Origin: Streptococcus salivarius
Lineage (GTDB): Bacteria; Bacillota; Bacilli; Lactobacillales; Streptococcaceae
NCBI RefSeq assembly: GCF_002094975.1
Contig: NZ_CP015283.1
Location: 2,031,501 to 2,095,500 of the forward strand
Direction of reading: 5' to 3'
DNA: 64,000 bases
In this document: positions 1 to 8,842 of the stretch, piece after piece
Numbering within the stretch: the stretch's first letter is position 1
Layout of the letters: each line of letters opens with the position of its first letter
The notes under the pieces: generated by a model
What the model was told of the DNA's origin: nothing
What the model saw: the letters and a program-made list of their open reading frames with translations, nothing else
The model's database searches: none
Translations under genes and position numbers: made by a program

Positions 1-937
1 TATCGTACCTTCATTAATCTTAAACTATTTCTTGCAAAATGTTCGCAACTATTCTGCTTTGCATTCAGCATATCTTATTATTCCTACTTCTTTAGCTATC
101 GTAGTAGGTATGCCGTTAGCAACTAAAATGTACCAAAAAATTAGTGCAAGATTGCTCATTAGTATCGGTTTAGTTATTACAGCAGGTGGATTATTTATGC
201 TTAGTCTTATTCAGTATAATACCTCACAAAGCATCATTGTTTGTTGTAATGTAATTATTGGTTTAGGACTAGGATTTATGGCAATGTCCTTAACATCATC
301 AGTAAAATATTTACCAATTAATAAGGCCGGAATTGGGTCAGGTATCGTTAACTCTTCTAGATATGTTGGACAGGCCATTGGTATGGCTCTTCTCGTTACC
401 ATTTTAAATAGTAATGTCAATATTGCTAAAACACAAATTAAGGAAACAGCGTATAACCAAATTGAAAAACGGGTTTTATCAACAGACGTAAAAAAAGTTG
501 CTAAGAAGGAAATTGCAAAAACTTTCGATACGACTAAGAATAGTAATAGTATTTCAACCAAACAAAGCAATATGGGCGATACAATCAAAACAGCTGCTCA
601 AAAAACAGATAATCTTCCAGAACCTAAAAAGGGGAGCAATTATAGAAAGATTTATGATACAAATCAGTTATTGATCAATGGAGTTGAAACCATTAGTTCA
701 AGTGTCTCTCAGTTATCAAGCAGTTTAAAAACTATATCTGGAGAACAAGCTAAAGTTGGTACAGCGGTTAAATTATTAGCTCAAAGGGATGAATTATCAT
801 CTGCTCTTAAAGTCATTGTCAATGAAAAAAATGATCAGTTAAGCAGGGCATTTGATAATGTATTTATTGTAGGAGCAATCGTTGTATTGATATGTACTCC
901 GTCAGCTCTGATGACAGAAAAGCGAAAAGTTGAATAA
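1..937 (+). CDS. MFS multidrug transporter, DHA2 (14-TM) type, 3' part only
   Basis: The frame is open from the left window edge, so this is the C-terminal part of a longer gene; the TTG at 32 is an internal Leu codon, not a start. The protein starts within the membrane domain with hydrophobic helices (around LNYFLQNVRNYSALHSAYLI, then ISIGLVITAGGLFMLS and a helix rich in Gly). A long polar stretch of about 150 residues with many Lys/Ser/Gln follows, and one last hydrophobic helix (VFIVGAIVVLICTPSAL) ends in a basic tail. This long loop before the last helix is known in QacA/EmrB-type proton-driven drug exporters. The substrate cannot be read. A few bases downstream is an inverted repeat and then an IS remnant, so the 3' neighbour was probably lost. 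Confidence 0.8.
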   Translation, partial: IVPSLILNYFLQNVRNYSALHSAYLIIPTSLAIVVGMPLATKMYQKISARLLISIGLVITAGGLFMLSLIQYNTSQSIIVCCNVIIGLGLGFMAMSLTSSVKYLPINKAGIGSGIVNSSRYVGQAIGMALLVTILNSNVNIAKTQIKETAYNQIEKRVLSTDVKKVAKKEIAKTFDTTKNSNSISTKQSNMGDTIKTAAQKTDNLPEPKKGSNYRKIYDTNQLLINGVETISSSVSQLSSSLKTISGEQAKVGTAVKLLAQRDELSSALKVIVNEKNDQLSRAFDNVFIVGAIVVLICTPSALMTEKRKVE

Positions 938-960
938 CTAAATTATTTTATAATAGGAAA

Positions 961-985
961 AGCCAGTCTAAACTTTAGGCTGGCT
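961..985. repeat. Inverted repeat between MFS gene and transposase
   Basis: Two 12-base arms (961-972 and 974-985, one mismatch, one-base loop) form a near-perfect hairpin just 3' of the MFS gene and 4 bases before the transposase ATG. There is no T-run on the plus side, so it is either a weak terminator of the MFS gene or part of the end of the insertion sequence. Confidence 0.5.
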
Positions 986-989
986 CAAA

Positions 990-1724
990 ATGAAGACAAG
1001 GTCCTCAGAAGTTATACTTCTGGGGATTTTTCTTGCTTTTTATGAACTTGTTCCTAAAGACCATTTTCTAAGAAAAGTCGAGGAAACGATTGATTTCTCT
1101 TTTATTTATGATCTTGTCGAAGATAGTTATTCCTCGGATAATGGTCGCCCTAGTCTAGACCCTGTTTTATTAGTTAAAATTCCGTTGATTCAATGTTTTT
1201 ATGGCATTCGTTCTATGCGCCAAACCATTAAAGATATTGAGGTGAATACGGCTTACCGTTGGTTTCTTGGCTTATCTCTGGACGATAAGGTGCCTCATTT
1301 TACAACTTACGGTAAGAACTATAGCCGACGCTTTGAAAACAAGGAAGTGTTAGCACACATTTTTAGTCATGTGCTTCATCATGTTTTGGAAGCAGGGCTC
1401 ATTGATCCCTCAGAAATCTTCATTGATGGGACCCATATCAAGGCAGCTGCTAATAATCATAAGTACAAAACTGTTGTTATTGATCAAAAAGCTAAATTCA
1501 TGAGTGAACAACTGGAGATTGAGATTAATTTAGATAGGAAAAAACACGCAAAAAAGTTCTTAAAGCCCGCCAAAAAAGGCGAGGCTAAACCTAAGAAACA
1601 ATCAACGACAGACCCAGACAGTGGTTGGTTTCATAAGGGGGAACATAAGGAAGTCTTCGCTTACAATGCTCAAGTAGCTTGTGATAAACACGGCTGGGCC
1701 TTAGCTTATACGGTTGAAGCATGA
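990..1724 (+). pseudogene. IS1182-like transposase, C-terminally truncated
   Basis: This is the N-terminal 244 residues of a DDE transposase. The region with IRSMRQTIKDIEVNTAYRWF is the DUF772-type N-terminal domain of IS1182/IS5-like transposases. EIFIDGTHIKAAANNHKY carries the first catalytic Asp of the DDE triad. A Lys-rich insertion follows, then HKGEHKEVFAYNAQVACDKHG, which is typical before the second Asp. The frame stops right after AYTVEA, where full-length relatives run on for some 200 residues with the second Asp and the Glu, so the protein should be inactive. The break at about 1722 coincides with the break in the convergent glycosyltransferase gene, which suggests a single deletion or recombination event. 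Family assignment is from motifs only. Confidence 0.75.
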
Positions 1725-2725
1725 TTTACAAGATAAAAGCGGAGTGAGCGATTATGAAAACAAATGGACTTAATAGTCGTTTGAATTTCGTACAGATTGC
1801 GAAAGTGGGATACCAAAATAATGGCTTTTTTATTGTCTTTATGCATCGGTGTAAGATAGTTTAATAAATCTCTCTTTTCTTTCATTTGGTAAAAGATGTG
1901 AGACTTTGGTAGCTTCCTATTTTCAATTTCTGAAATAAAGAAATTTAACGAATCCATATAACCTTTTTTATACGCCCTCAGTGGATATCCCAGAGTCGCC
2001 AACATTGATAATCGTTCCTCTTGAATTAAAAGACTCTCATTAAACCAGTCAACCGTCCAATTACGCGATAAACTCTCTCCTCGATGTCGATAAATATAAG
2101 ATCCTTTATGGATATAGACTATTTTTTCTGATTTCAAGAAAACTTTCAAATTAAATAAGGCATCTTCCCCCGTCCTTGCCAATGGAAAGTGAAGATCATT
2201 AAGAATTTCTTTTCGATAAATTTTTGCCCAAGGAACAATTAAAGCGGCATTTTTCGACTCTCTAGAATCATTTAATAAGTTCATTACTGAATAATTGTCA
2301 TAAATTTCTTCATAATAGTCATTTGACATATGGAAGTAAAAGTTAGAATCTTCATCATTGAAGCTGGTATAATTTTCAAAAACAATATCTGCTTGATATT
2401 CTTCAATTTTTTCATATAAGACTTCAACATAAGTCGGTTCAATCCAATCATCAGAGTCTATAAAAATAATATATTCAGAAGTAGCAAAGTCTAATCCTAA
2501 ATTACGCGCTTCGGACACGCCTCCATTTTCCTTTTCTAGATAAACAATTCGGTTATCTCGTGCTTCATATTCCTGACAAATAGCACCAGAATTATCCGTC
2601 GAACCATCATTCACAATAATGACCTCGAACTGATTAAAAGTCTGTCCTAAAATACTATCCAGACATTGCCTTAAGTATTTTTCTACATTAAAGACTGGCA
2701 CAATAATGCTAACGAGTTTTTTCAT
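1706..2725 (-). pseudogene. Two-domain glycosyltransferase (GT2 + start of GT8), truncated by the IS remnant
   Basis: Residues 1 to about 230 are a GT-A fold family 2 glycosyltransferase: VSIIVPVFNVEKYLRQCLDS, VIIVNDGSTDNS, the DSDDWIEP metal-binding DXD-like motif, and RTGEDALFNLKVF with the acceptor-side ED. From about residue 300 (AIILVSHFRNLYEIQTTIKS) the sequence resembles the first strand and helix of a GT8 domain. That domain stops after RFYLVNH; the last residues (ASTV) are read from transposase DNA on the other strand. The product is therefore a GT2 enzyme with an amputated second domain. Similar two-domain enzymes in streptococci build surface glycans or glycosylate serine-rich adhesins (family knowledge). 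The GT2 half may still be active. A GGAG-type ribosome site lies just before the ATG. Confidence 0.75.
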
Positions 2726-3200
2726 TTATAAATCTCCATCATAACTACAATTGGTTTTTATCTGCATAATCCTTTTTAAATAATGTCATGATTAATTTCA
2801 TATCCATAAATATTAATGCTATCTAAAAATAGGTATTATTCATAAGATTTCATTAACTTCTCACTATACATATTTTCTAATCACTATTTACTCTATTATT
2901 ACTAGTTACACTTGGTCTATCAATTACTAAGTATTCATTCAAAATTTCTTCAACTGCTATGAGGCGTAAACTATCACATAACCTATCACTGAAAGTTCCT
3001 TGCTCGCAAGTTTTATGACAAACAAAACACTTACTATCATTCATTATTGCATTTTACACTTTTTCCGAAGTCAAAGAAAAATATTACTAATACTCTTTGT
3101 GAACAGTACAATTAAAATGTTCGGAAATACTAGAGATATATGGGTAAGTTCATTTTAATAGTAAACTAGAACCAAGCCAAGAAGCTGGTTCCATTGAAAT
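2726..3200. other. Intergenic, no gene recognised
   Basis: This 475-base AT-rich stretch lies between the start of the truncated glycosyltransferase and the end of cutC. I found no open frame with a ribosome site and no clear terminator. A weak imperfect hairpin near 3166-3192 could end the cutC transcript, but it has no T-run. Confidence 0.5.
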
Positions 3201-3836
3201 CTAAAAGGCGACACGTGTTCCATGAACTTGCTCAAGACCAGGTATGGCAAGAAATTGGTCACGATTAGCCAGGGAGATACCACCACCGGCTAAAATCTCC
3301 AACTGACCTTCTGCTAACCCAACCAATTCTGCATAACGTTTCAAGCGTGATTCTAAATCAGTCTCGGGAGTCCCAGCACGTGTGAGAAGACGCGTCACAC
3401 CGTGGTCCTTAAGCCATTGGATAGCACTAGGTTGATCTGCTTTAGGAATCTGGTCAAAGGCCATATGCATGGTAACCTCTAAGCCTCGACAGGCATCTAG
3501 CAAGGCCTTTAGAGCCTCTGTATCGAGTTGATTTTCTGAAGTCAAAGCACCAAGTGCAAAGCCGTCAACACCCAAGTCACGCGCACATTTGATATCTTCT
3601 AGCATGATAGCCAATTCCTGCTGGCTATAGACAAAGTCGCCCCCTCGTGGACGGATCATCACAATCACCTTAGCCTGATAATCCTTGGCCAGCTCAACGG
3701 CTGCCTTTATGACACCATAAGAAGGCGTCGTGCCTCCAACAGCCAGATTATCACACAACTCCACGCGTTGAGCACCGGCTTTAAAAGCTTTTTCTAAGTT
3801 AGTGACATTCTCTGCACAAAATTCATAAATTGGCAT
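3201..3836 (-). CDS. cutC: CutC-family protein (copper homeostasis CutC)
   Basis: This 211-residue protein has the CutC-family TIM-barrel signature: IYEFCAENVTNLEKAFKAGA at the N-terminus, RVELCDNLAVGGTTPSYG, VIVMIRPRGGDFVYS, DGFALGALTSENQLD, VTMHMAFDQ, RLLTRAGTPE and ILAGGGI near the end. Length matches the usual 200-250 residues. CutC has been linked to copper handling, but its biochemical role is unsettled. The frame can be extended to 3917. I chose 3836 because a perfect AGGAGG site precedes that ATG and the conserved family sequence starts there. The gene lies 37 bases downstream of a TetR gene on the same strand and may be co-transcribed with it. Confidence 0.88.
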   Translation of the reverse strand: MPIYEFCAENVTNLEKAFKAGAQRVELCDNLAVGGTTPSYGVIKAAVELAKDYQAKVIVMIRPRGGDFVYSQQELAIMLEDIKCARDLGVDGFALGALTSENQLDTEALKALLDACRGLEVTMHMAFDQIPKADQPSAIQWLKDHGVTRLLTRAGTPETDLESRLKRYAELVGLAEGQLEILAGGGISLANRDQFLAIPGLEQVHGTRVAF

Positions 3837-3873
3837 ACTGAACCTCCTATTAGTTGTAGTAGCGAGGGGATTA

Positions 3874-4452
3874 CTACTTCTTCTTATGTGGAAAAAGGGG
3901 AAGGCCGAGCTTAGCAATCTTTTCTGCTGGGGTCTTCATGCCATCCTTGACCCATTTGGAAATTACTGAAACAATAGCCGAGCTCCAGAAGGAATTAAGG
4001 TAGCTACCGGAACCATTTGATGAGCTACCATTTCGTTTTTCCAAAAAATCATAAACAGCCTTGGTCAATACCTGCTCAAAATTATAATCAATGGCAAGAC
4101 TGATGATTTTGGCTTCTTTTTTGACTTCTTTAAGGAGATAAACCCAGACTTGGTAAAGATCTGTCTTGAGATTATAGCCGTCCAAAGACTTGGTAATCTT
4201 TGCAATACTAGACTCAAAAATAGACTTCAAAATCTCTTCCTTGGACCCATAATTGCGATAAAAGGCAGCACGAGATACACCTGCACGCTCAACCAGTTCC
4301 GATATGGTAATCTTTTTAAAGTCTTTTTTCTCCAACAATTGCAGGAGAGAAATTTCGATGGATTCTCGTGTAATTGCCTTGTTTTCTTGGTTAAATCGTT
4401 TCAGATTTTCCAAGGATTTCTCTGAGATTTTTCTTTCTGCCATAACATTCAC
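3874..4452 (-). CDS. TetR/AcrR-family transcriptional regulator
   Basis: The protein has 192 residues. Residues 25-75 form the TetR helix-turn-helix: ITRESIEISLLQLLEKKDFKKITISELVERAGVSRAAFYRNYGSKEEIL, with the typical AGVSRAAFYRNYGSKEEIL turn. The C-terminal ligand domain is poorly conserved and carries a Ser/Gly-rich insert (SSSNGSGS) of unknown meaning. The start is uncertain: GTG at 4452 or ATG at 4443 (MAERK). It is divergent from the damaged degV gene, with about 115 bases between them, and lies just upstream of cutC. Likely targets are its own promoter or that of degV, but no ligand can be predicted. Confidence 0.8.
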   Translation of the reverse strand: MNVMAERKISEKSLENLKRFNQENKAITRESIEISLLQLLEKKDFKKITISELVERAGVSRAAFYRNYGSKEEILKSIFESSIAKITKSLDGYNLKTDLYQVWVYLLKEVKKEAKIISLAIDYNFEQVLTKAVYDFLEKRNGSSSNGSGSYLNSFWSSAIVSVISKWVKDGMKTPAEKIAKLGLPLFPHKKK

Positions 4453-4569
4453 TTTCTATCTGTCACACCTGATGAGATCTACTATGATAGCAATACACTT
4501 CATGATAAAATTGTAAAAGAAGACAAAACACTTGTCAATGTACATTATGCAGATATGAGGTATAAACCT

Positions 4570-5412
4570 ATGAAATAGAAAATTATTGCGGATTCAGGCT
4601 GTGACTACCGTTCTTTAGACAATCTGGCACCAGATACGGAGTTTGTCAGTGTCCCTTTGACTATCCAAGTGGGCGAAACCATTTACAGGGATGATGCCCA
4701 ACTCAATATTGATCAAATGATGGAGGAGATGTATGCGACTACAACTGCTTCAAAATCTGCTTGTCCAAGTCCTGATGACTACATGAAGTCCTTTGAAGGG
4801 GCGGACAATATCGTCGTCGTGACGATTACTGGAACCCTTTCTGGTAGCTATAATAGTGCTGAAATCGCTAAGAAAATTTATCTTGAAGAGCATCCTGATA
4901 CCAAGATTCACGTCATTGATAGCCTGTCAGCTGGTGGCGAGGTCGACCTGCTCGTTCGTAAGCTCAATCGCTTAGTTGCTGAAGGCCTTGATTTTAACCA
5001 AGTCCTTGATGCTATCACAGCTTACCAATCTAAGACTAAGTTGCTCTTTGTTTTAGCCAAAGTTGATAATTTGGTGAAAAATGGTCGTCTAAGTAAACTA
5101 GTTGGCACCGTTGTTGGACTCCTCAATATCCGTATGGTCGGTGAAGCTAGTATGACGGGTACCCTTGAGTTACTTCAAAAAGCTCGTGGTCAAAAGAAAG
5201 CTATCAAAGCTGCCTTTGATGAACTGATCAAGGCTGGTTATACAGGTGGACATATTACGATTGCCCACCGCAACAATGACAAATTTATCGAGCACTTCTC
5301 TGAATTGGTTCGTGAAAAATTTGCCCATGCAAGCATCGAAACCCTTCCAACTTCTGGACTTTGTAGTTTTTATGCCGAAGAAGGCGGACTCCTTATGGGA
5401 TATGAAATTTAA
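4570..5412 (+). pseudogene. DegV-family fatty-acid-binding protein with an in-frame stop at codon 3
   Basis: From 4570 the reading is ATG AAA TAG, then an open frame to 5412 giving KIIADSGCDYRSLDNLAPDT..., the canonical DegV N-terminus. The third codon is therefore a nonsense codon, most simply TGG changed to TAG. The rest is intact: PLTIQVGETIYRDD, the lipid-binding TTTASKSACPSPDDY, VVTITGTLSGSYNSA, DSLSAGGEV, VDNLVKNGRLSKL and SFYAEEGGLLMGYEI at the end. DegV proteins bind long-chain fatty acids (FakB-like). Reinitiation at the ATT at 4582, the CTG at 4624 or the TTG at 4657 is possible but would lose part or all of the first strand (IADSGCD) that shapes the fatty-acid pocket. I treat it as a probable pseudogene, unless this TAG is a sequencing error. 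Confidence 0.78.
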
Positions 5413-5641
5413 GAAGACATCGAATAGAGGCTGTACTAGATGTTCAGTCTTTTTTAAATCCTACTCTGTTATTAGATAATCAGTAGAATAAAATTTTATA
5501 ACTAAAGATTCTCTCTTTTTCTTTGCGATAACCTAACGTAATCGCTTTCATTACCCCCATCATTTATGGTAAGATGGAAGTGACGCATTAGTGTCATATT
5601 CTTATAATCTTAAATCCCCTTATTAAACATGGAGATGCTTT

Positions 5642-6814
5642 ATGAAACAGAAACATTCACATTTTCTAATCCCTGGAATCCTTCTTCTAGGGATCGTTTT
5701 GCGGGCTCCGTTCACAACCTTGTCCACTGTCTTATCAGACATTGCTTCTGGTCTAGGTGTTGAGGTCAGTTCACTCGGTCTCTTGACAAGTCTGCCTCTC
5801 TTGACCTTTGCCATATTCTCGCCTTTTGCGGCTAGGTGGGCCAAACGCTTTGGTATCGAAAGACTCTTCCTAGGTGTTTTAATTGTGATGACTCTTGGTT
5901 CTGCTCTGCGTACCGTCAATCTCCCTCTTCTTTATGCGGGAACGCTTTTAGTCGGAGCTGGGATTGCCTTTATCAACGTCCTTCTCCCAAGCCTAATTCA
6001 GGCTAATGAGCCAAATCAGTTAGGATTCTTAACCACACTCTACATTACAGCCATGGGCTTGTCCACAGCCGTGGCTTCATCGGTAGCCGTTCCAATCACT
6101 AAGGCAACCTCATGGCAAGGTTTGGTCTGGGTATTGACAGCAGTCTGTGCCTTGGCTCTTGTGGTTTGGCTTCCTAATGTCCGCCATAATCATTATTTAG
6201 AACAAGATACTTCTACCAGCGAAAACTCAGGCAGTTGGTATAAGAGCGGCAAAGTCTGGGCCATCATGATTTTCGGTGGATTACAGTCACTCTTCTTCTA
6301 TACCACTATCACTTGGCTTCCAACCATGGCTACTCAAGCTAGTGTCGGCGAAGCCAATGCCGGAATTCTAGCTTCCGTTTTTACACTGACGAGTATTCCA
6401 TTCTCTATGATTGTTCCTAGCCTAATCACGAAACTTTCTGATCGCAACCGTCATTTGATGCTAGTAACCACTATCCTAGCGGGATTAGTCGGAGTTGCCA
6501 TGCTTTTGGTTAATACCAACAGCTTTGTTTATTGGTTGGTCCTTAACCTCTTAATCGGAAGTTCTGCTAGTGTCCTATTCCCTTACATGATGGTTGTCTT
6601 TTCAATGAAGGCTAGCTCTCCTGAAAAAACAGCCCAACTATCAGGGTTATCCCAAACCGGAGGCTATATCTTTGCAGCCCTTGGTCCAGTCTTGTTCGGT
6701 TCAAGCAAACAACTCTTTAACTCTTGGACCCCTGCTGTTTTAATTCTTCTCGTCTTGACCCTAATTATGGGAATAGCCCTCTATAAAGTCGAAAAAACAG
6801 ACGTTATTTTGTAA
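5642..6814 (+). CDS. MFS transporter, CynX/NimT-like
   Basis: The protein has 390 residues and about 12 hydrophobic helices. It opens with a short polar N-terminus (KQKHSHF) and then ILLLGIVLRAPFTTLSTVLSDIASGLGV, which is typical of the cyanate/nitroimidazole (CynX/NimT) branch of the major facilitator superfamily. The loop FAARWAKRFGIERLFL matches the A-type motif between helices 2 and 3. Members move small anions, cyanate-like or drug substrates; the actual substrate is unknown here. It stands alone, with about 230 bases upstream and a strong hairpin terminator immediately downstream. Confidence 0.8.
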   Translation: MKQKHSHFLIPGILLLGIVLRAPFTTLSTVLSDIASGLGVEVSSLGLLTSLPLLTFAIFSPFAARWAKRFGIERLFLGVLIVMTLGSALRTVNLPLLYAGTLLVGAGIAFINVLLPSLIQANEPNQLGFLTTLYITAMGLSTAVASSVAVPITKATSWQGLVWVLTAVCALALVVWLPNVRHNHYLEQDTSTSENSGSWYKSGKVWAIMIFGGLQSLFFYTTITWLPTMATQASVGEANAGILASVFTLTSIPFSMIVPSLITKLSDRNRHLMLVTTILAGLVGVAMLLVNTNSFVYWLVLNLLIGSSASVLFPYMMVVFSMKASSPEKTAQLSGLSQTGGYIFAALGPVLFGSSKQLFNSWTPAVLILLVLTLIMGIALYKVEKTDVIL

Positions 6815-6837
6815 GTGAAGAACTCATATAAGAAAAT

Positions 6838-6872
6838 GCCCCACAAGTTATAACTTGTGGGGTGGTTTTTGT
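6838..6872 (+). terminator. Rho-independent terminator after the MFS gene
   Basis: A perfect 24-base palindrome (6839-6862, arms CCCCACAAGTT) followed by a T-rich tract ends the MFS transcript. It may also stop the convergent hydrolase transcript, which ends at 6879. Confidence 0.85.
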
Positions 6873-6878
6873 GTGTAA

Positions 6879-7655
6879 TCAATTATTATTCTCCAAAAAT
6901 GGAACAACCAACTCAATCCACTCTTGAGGTAGGTAGGCTGATAAATAGCCGTGATTATAACCCTTTGCTTCATACAGGATAGTGTTGGGATACAACTGCT
7001 GAAACAATCTAGCTGATTCCTTAACACAGTTCAATTCTTTTTCACCATAGATATAATGAACCTGAGCCTTACTTTTAGAAATCCTACTATTCAATTTGTA
7101 GTGCCCCATATAGGTTTTATAGATGGTCACTAATGTTTTGATAGGTGTCCTTGGTATATCCTCTATATAATAATTTTTTATCTCGTCTGGATAAGCTAAT
7201 TGGGGATAGAATTTATTCATTAAGCTTAACTGAAGTTTACAAGAGGATTTACTGAACATCAGTTTACCGAATAATGCTACCAGTAGGATGCAAAGTCTCG
7301 CCAAACTTGGTTGAGGAATACAGATACTTCCATCTATAATTGCTTTCTCAGCTATATCGCTGTCTAAGGACAAAAGTTCCATAGCAATTTGACCACCAAG
7401 AGAAACTCCACCTAAAGCAAACAGTTTTCCATCACAGTTTTGTCGAACATAGTTCAGAATTTCCTGTGCCGAATCTTCCGTTGATATATAATCCTTTTGA
7501 TACTCCTCTCCGTGACCATTGAGTGTTGGTAGAATGACATGGTATTTATGAGACAAGATACGAGCTTGCCTAAGGTAACTCCACCAAGAACTACCCCCAC
7601 CGTGTATTAATAAAATGGGAGGCAAATTTTTATCACCAAATTCATGAAATTTCAT
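6879..7655 (-). CDS. Alpha/beta hydrolase, paralogue A1
   Basis: This 258-residue protein is a single alpha/beta-hydrolase domain. LLIHGGGSSWWSYLRQ is the oxyanion-hole strand, LPTLNGHGEE follows strand 4, and GGVSLGGQIAME is the nucleophile elbow (Ser in GVSLGG). IYGEKELNCV is near the acidic residue and GYNHGYLS carries the catalytic His. No signal peptide or membrane anchor is seen; the hydrophobic lid ARLCILLVALFGKLMF is probably part of the cap. It is about 90% identical by eye to the protein encoded at 12318-13091. It faces the XRE/CPBP pair across a 295-base divergent gap. The substrate is unknown; lipid, ester or peptide-like hydrolysis are all possible. Confidence 0.78.
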   Translation of the reverse strand: MKFHEFGDKNLPPILLIHGGGSSWWSYLRQARILSHKYHVILPTLNGHGEEYQKDYISTEDSAQEILNYVRQNCDGKLFALGGVSLGGQIAMELLSLDSDIAEKAIIDGSICIPQPSLARLCILLVALFGKLMFSKSSCKLQLSLMNKFYPQLAYPDEIKNYYIEDIPRTPIKTLVTIYKTYMGHYKLNSRISKSKAQVHYIYGEKELNCVKESARLFQQLYPNTILYEAKGYNHGYLSAYLPQEWIELVVPFLENNN

Positions 7656-7950
7656 ATTTGAACTCCTTACTGTAGACTTCTACTAGATCCTTCAATTAAG
7701 ACTTATCACGTTCAAACTGTAAAAATACCACAACGTATGATTTCAGTATACATCTATATTTTAATAAAACTATGATAAAAAACGCTAAAAATCCGCGTCA
7801 GAACAGTGAATGCCACGCAAAGTAGCAAAAATAATGAGAATGCAACCGATACTTGCTTGTGCTGTAATCTTCGTTTATTCTATACTAAAATCAGTCATAT
7901 TGCTACTTTATGACAAATTACATCATAAAATATAGAGGAGGGCATACAAC
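7656..7950. other. Divergent intergenic region between hydrolase A1 and the XRE gene
   Basis: The region must hold both promoters but I see no consensus pair. A short open minus-strand stretch inside it (reading KITAQASIGCILIIFATLRG) has no start codon. It could be a decayed hydrophobic peptide or chance. Confidence 0.4.
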
Positions 7951-8838
7951 ATGACATTTGCCAAAAAATTAAAATCCATACGTAAACAAGTAGGGATGTC
8001 ACAAGAACTTTTAGCTGAAAAAATCGGTGTATCAAGACAGGCTGTAACAAAGTGGGAAACAGGTGCTGGAATTCCAGATATCGAAAATATGATATCCATC
8101 TCAAACCTATTTAACATCTCTATCGATGAGCTAATCTGTAATGAAAGAACTAGTCTTAAGACAAGCGAATATCTTTTTGAGAGTATCACAGAGTATGATA
8201 TTGATAAGATCAAGAGCTATGATATGAAATTTGGAGGCTCAGAAAAGTTTGTATTGTCCGGATACAAGGGAGAAAAGATTCGAGTTCGTCTGGTATCCAA
8301 TCTTCTTTCTACACTTCAAAATGATTTTAAAGTAAAAATTGATGATAGTAGAAAAAGAATTGACCTAGATGTAAAACGTTACAATGGTGTAACAGAGGCA
8401 ACGGCTAAAGAAACGGTCAGTATCTTTGTGCAAATCCCAACTCGCTATATTAGTCACATTGAATGTGCGGTTCGTGCAGAGTCTGTAGAAATTCACTCCC
8501 TAGAATGTGACAATATCGAACTTGACCTTAAAACATCTCGTATTACCCTAGAAGATATTTCAGGTAAAGTAAAAATAAACTGTAATCTTGATATGGAAGT
8601 ATTATGTCATTCATTAAACGGTGAAATTGACATTAATCAGATTTCAGCAACATCCAGAATTCGTATTCCTGAAAACAGCCTATTTACTGCTGTTGCTAAA
8701 GGGATTGGAACAAACATTTATTATGAAAAAAATGGGCAAAAAACTGAACCATTCGATTCACCTGATTCAGATAATATAATTGAATTGAATGGAATTAAGA
8801 GTGAACTGGTTATCTATACAGCCGAAGAAAGAGGATAA
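7951..8838 (+). CDS. XRE-family regulator with C-terminal DUF4097-like beta-repeat domain
   Basis: Residues 3-60 are a Cro/CI-type helix-turn-helix (KLKSIRKQVGMSQELLAEKI, then GVSRQAVTKWETGAGIPD), very like SinR/Xre repressors. After a linker, residues about 90-290 form a series of short beta-strands with repeating Ile/Val and Asn/Asp (IECAVRAESVEIHSLECDN, IELDLKTSRITLEDISGKV, INCNLDMEVLCHSLNGEI). This resembles the DUF4097 right-handed beta-helix of putative adhesin/sensor proteins. No membrane helix is present, so it acts in the cytoplasm. It is preceded by a good GAGGAGG site and followed after 4 bases by the CPBP protease gene, so the two are co-expressed. It probably represses its own operon. 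Confidence 0.82.
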   Translation: MTFAKKLKSIRKQVGMSQELLAEKIGVSRQAVTKWETGAGIPDIENMISISNLFNISIDELICNERTSLKTSEYLFESITEYDIDKIKSYDMKFGGSEKFVLSGYKGEKIRVRLVSNLLSTLQNDFKVKIDDSRKRIDLDVKRYNGVTEATAKETVSIFVQIPTRYISHIECAVRAESVEIHSLECDNIELDLKTSRITLEDISGKVKINCNLDMEVLCHSLNGEIDINQISATSRIRIPENSLFTAVAKGIGTNIYYEKNGQKTEPFDSPDSDNIIELNGIKSELVIYTAEERG

Positions 8839-8842
8839 CTAA

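Noticed and set aside
1706..1724. C-terminal residues ASTV of the glycosyltransferase as genuine sequence
   Set aside because: They are read from the transposase DNA in the opposite direction; they arise from the deletion junction.
3837..3917. Upstream extension of CutC from 3917
   Set aside because: The extra residues match no family sequence, and an ideal AGGAGG site sits just before the ATG at 3836.
7790..7890. Hydrophobic minus-strand stretch (ITAQASIGCILIIF) as a small peptide gene
   Set aside because: No start codon or ribosome site; a stop lies directly upstream.
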